Source of the DNA: Phoebastria nigripes
Taxonomy: Eukaryota; Chordata; Aves; Procellariiformes; Diomedeidae
Direction of reading: 5' to 3'
Assembly: GCA_035582835.1 (NCBI GenBank)
Contig: JAYKAV010003133.1
Coordinates: 308,707 to 372,706, forward strand
DNA: 64,000 nucleotides
Part shown: positions 63,866 through 64,000 of the stretch, in pieces
Layout of the letters: each line of letters opens with the position of its first letter
Numbering within the stretch: position 1 is the first letter of the stretch
Translations under genes and position numbers: made by a program
Notes under the pieces: generated by a model
What the model was told of the DNA's origin: nothing
The model's database searches: none
Seen by the model: the letters and a program-made list of their open reading frames with translations, nothing else

Positions 63866-64000
63866 GAACTTGTTTCCTCCTGTGATAGCTGGCTACATTG
63901 TACTTCAACATACACATTTGAACACAAAGTACGTTCAGACCTCACTAATTCAAACTAAGCTAAAATCTGCCTGTACATAAAAGGATTTAAAGCCAAGATT
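63866..64000. other. Downstream flank or extended 3' UTR
   Basis: Short AT-rich sequence to the window end. Nothing is recognised. Confidence 0.5.

Noticed and set aside
1..64000. Operons, CRISPR arrays, tRNA or rRNA genes, intact endogenous retrovirus
   Set aside because: The sequence is vertebrate nuclear DNA with spliced exons. I saw no regularly spaced repeats with unique spacers, no cloverleaf or rRNA-like sequence, and no paired LTRs or retroviral gene motifs.

Overview
This window is a piece of vertebrate nuclear genome, most likely avian. It holds one recognisable protein-coding gene, SLC16A7 (monocarboxylate transporter 2, MCT2), on the + strand. The avian reading rests on a chicken-repeat-1 (CR1) LINE fragment at the left edge, on otherwise sparse interspersed repeats, and on an MCT2 coding sequence that looks clearly vertebrate but not mammalian. 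A non-avian sauropsid is not excluded. About 22 single ambiguous bases and one 40-base N gap indicate a draft assembly.

Layout. Positions 1 to about 1065 carry a decayed, 5'-truncated CR1 element on the - strand; its 3' part lies beyond the left edge. From about 1070 to 33914 there is no convincing coding sequence. This is AT-rich upstream or 5'-UTR-intron DNA with microsatellites, a 100-nt pure pyrimidine tract, a GC-richer probable repeat near 19.6 kb, and a few weak candidate promoters or non-coding exons. SLC16A7 then runs from its start codon at 33944 to its stop at 63219. It has four coding exons (33944-34157, 57750-57893, 59484-60296, 62948-63219), joined by three phase-1 introns of 23,592, 1,590 and 2,651 bases. 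The joined reading frame is 1,443 nt (480 amino acids plus stop), close to the length I recall for human MCT2 (478). The 3' UTR extends to at least a polyadenylation signal at 63837-63842.

The gene product is a 12-helix, proton-coupled transporter of lactate, pyruvate and ketone bodies at the plasma membrane. Both MCT family signatures and the charged residues used in proton-substrate coupling are present, and no frameshift or stop interrupts the coding exons. It appears to be a functional orthologue.

I found no operon, CRISPR array, toxin gene or intact virus, and nothing that supports a new multi-gene system. The observations worth checking are candidate cis-elements: a near-consensus ZNF143 site inside the 23.6-kb intron, a TATA element 3.5 kb upstream of the first coding exon, a possible untranslated exon near 8.5 kb, and a GC-box-bearing GC-rich patch near 1.8 kb.
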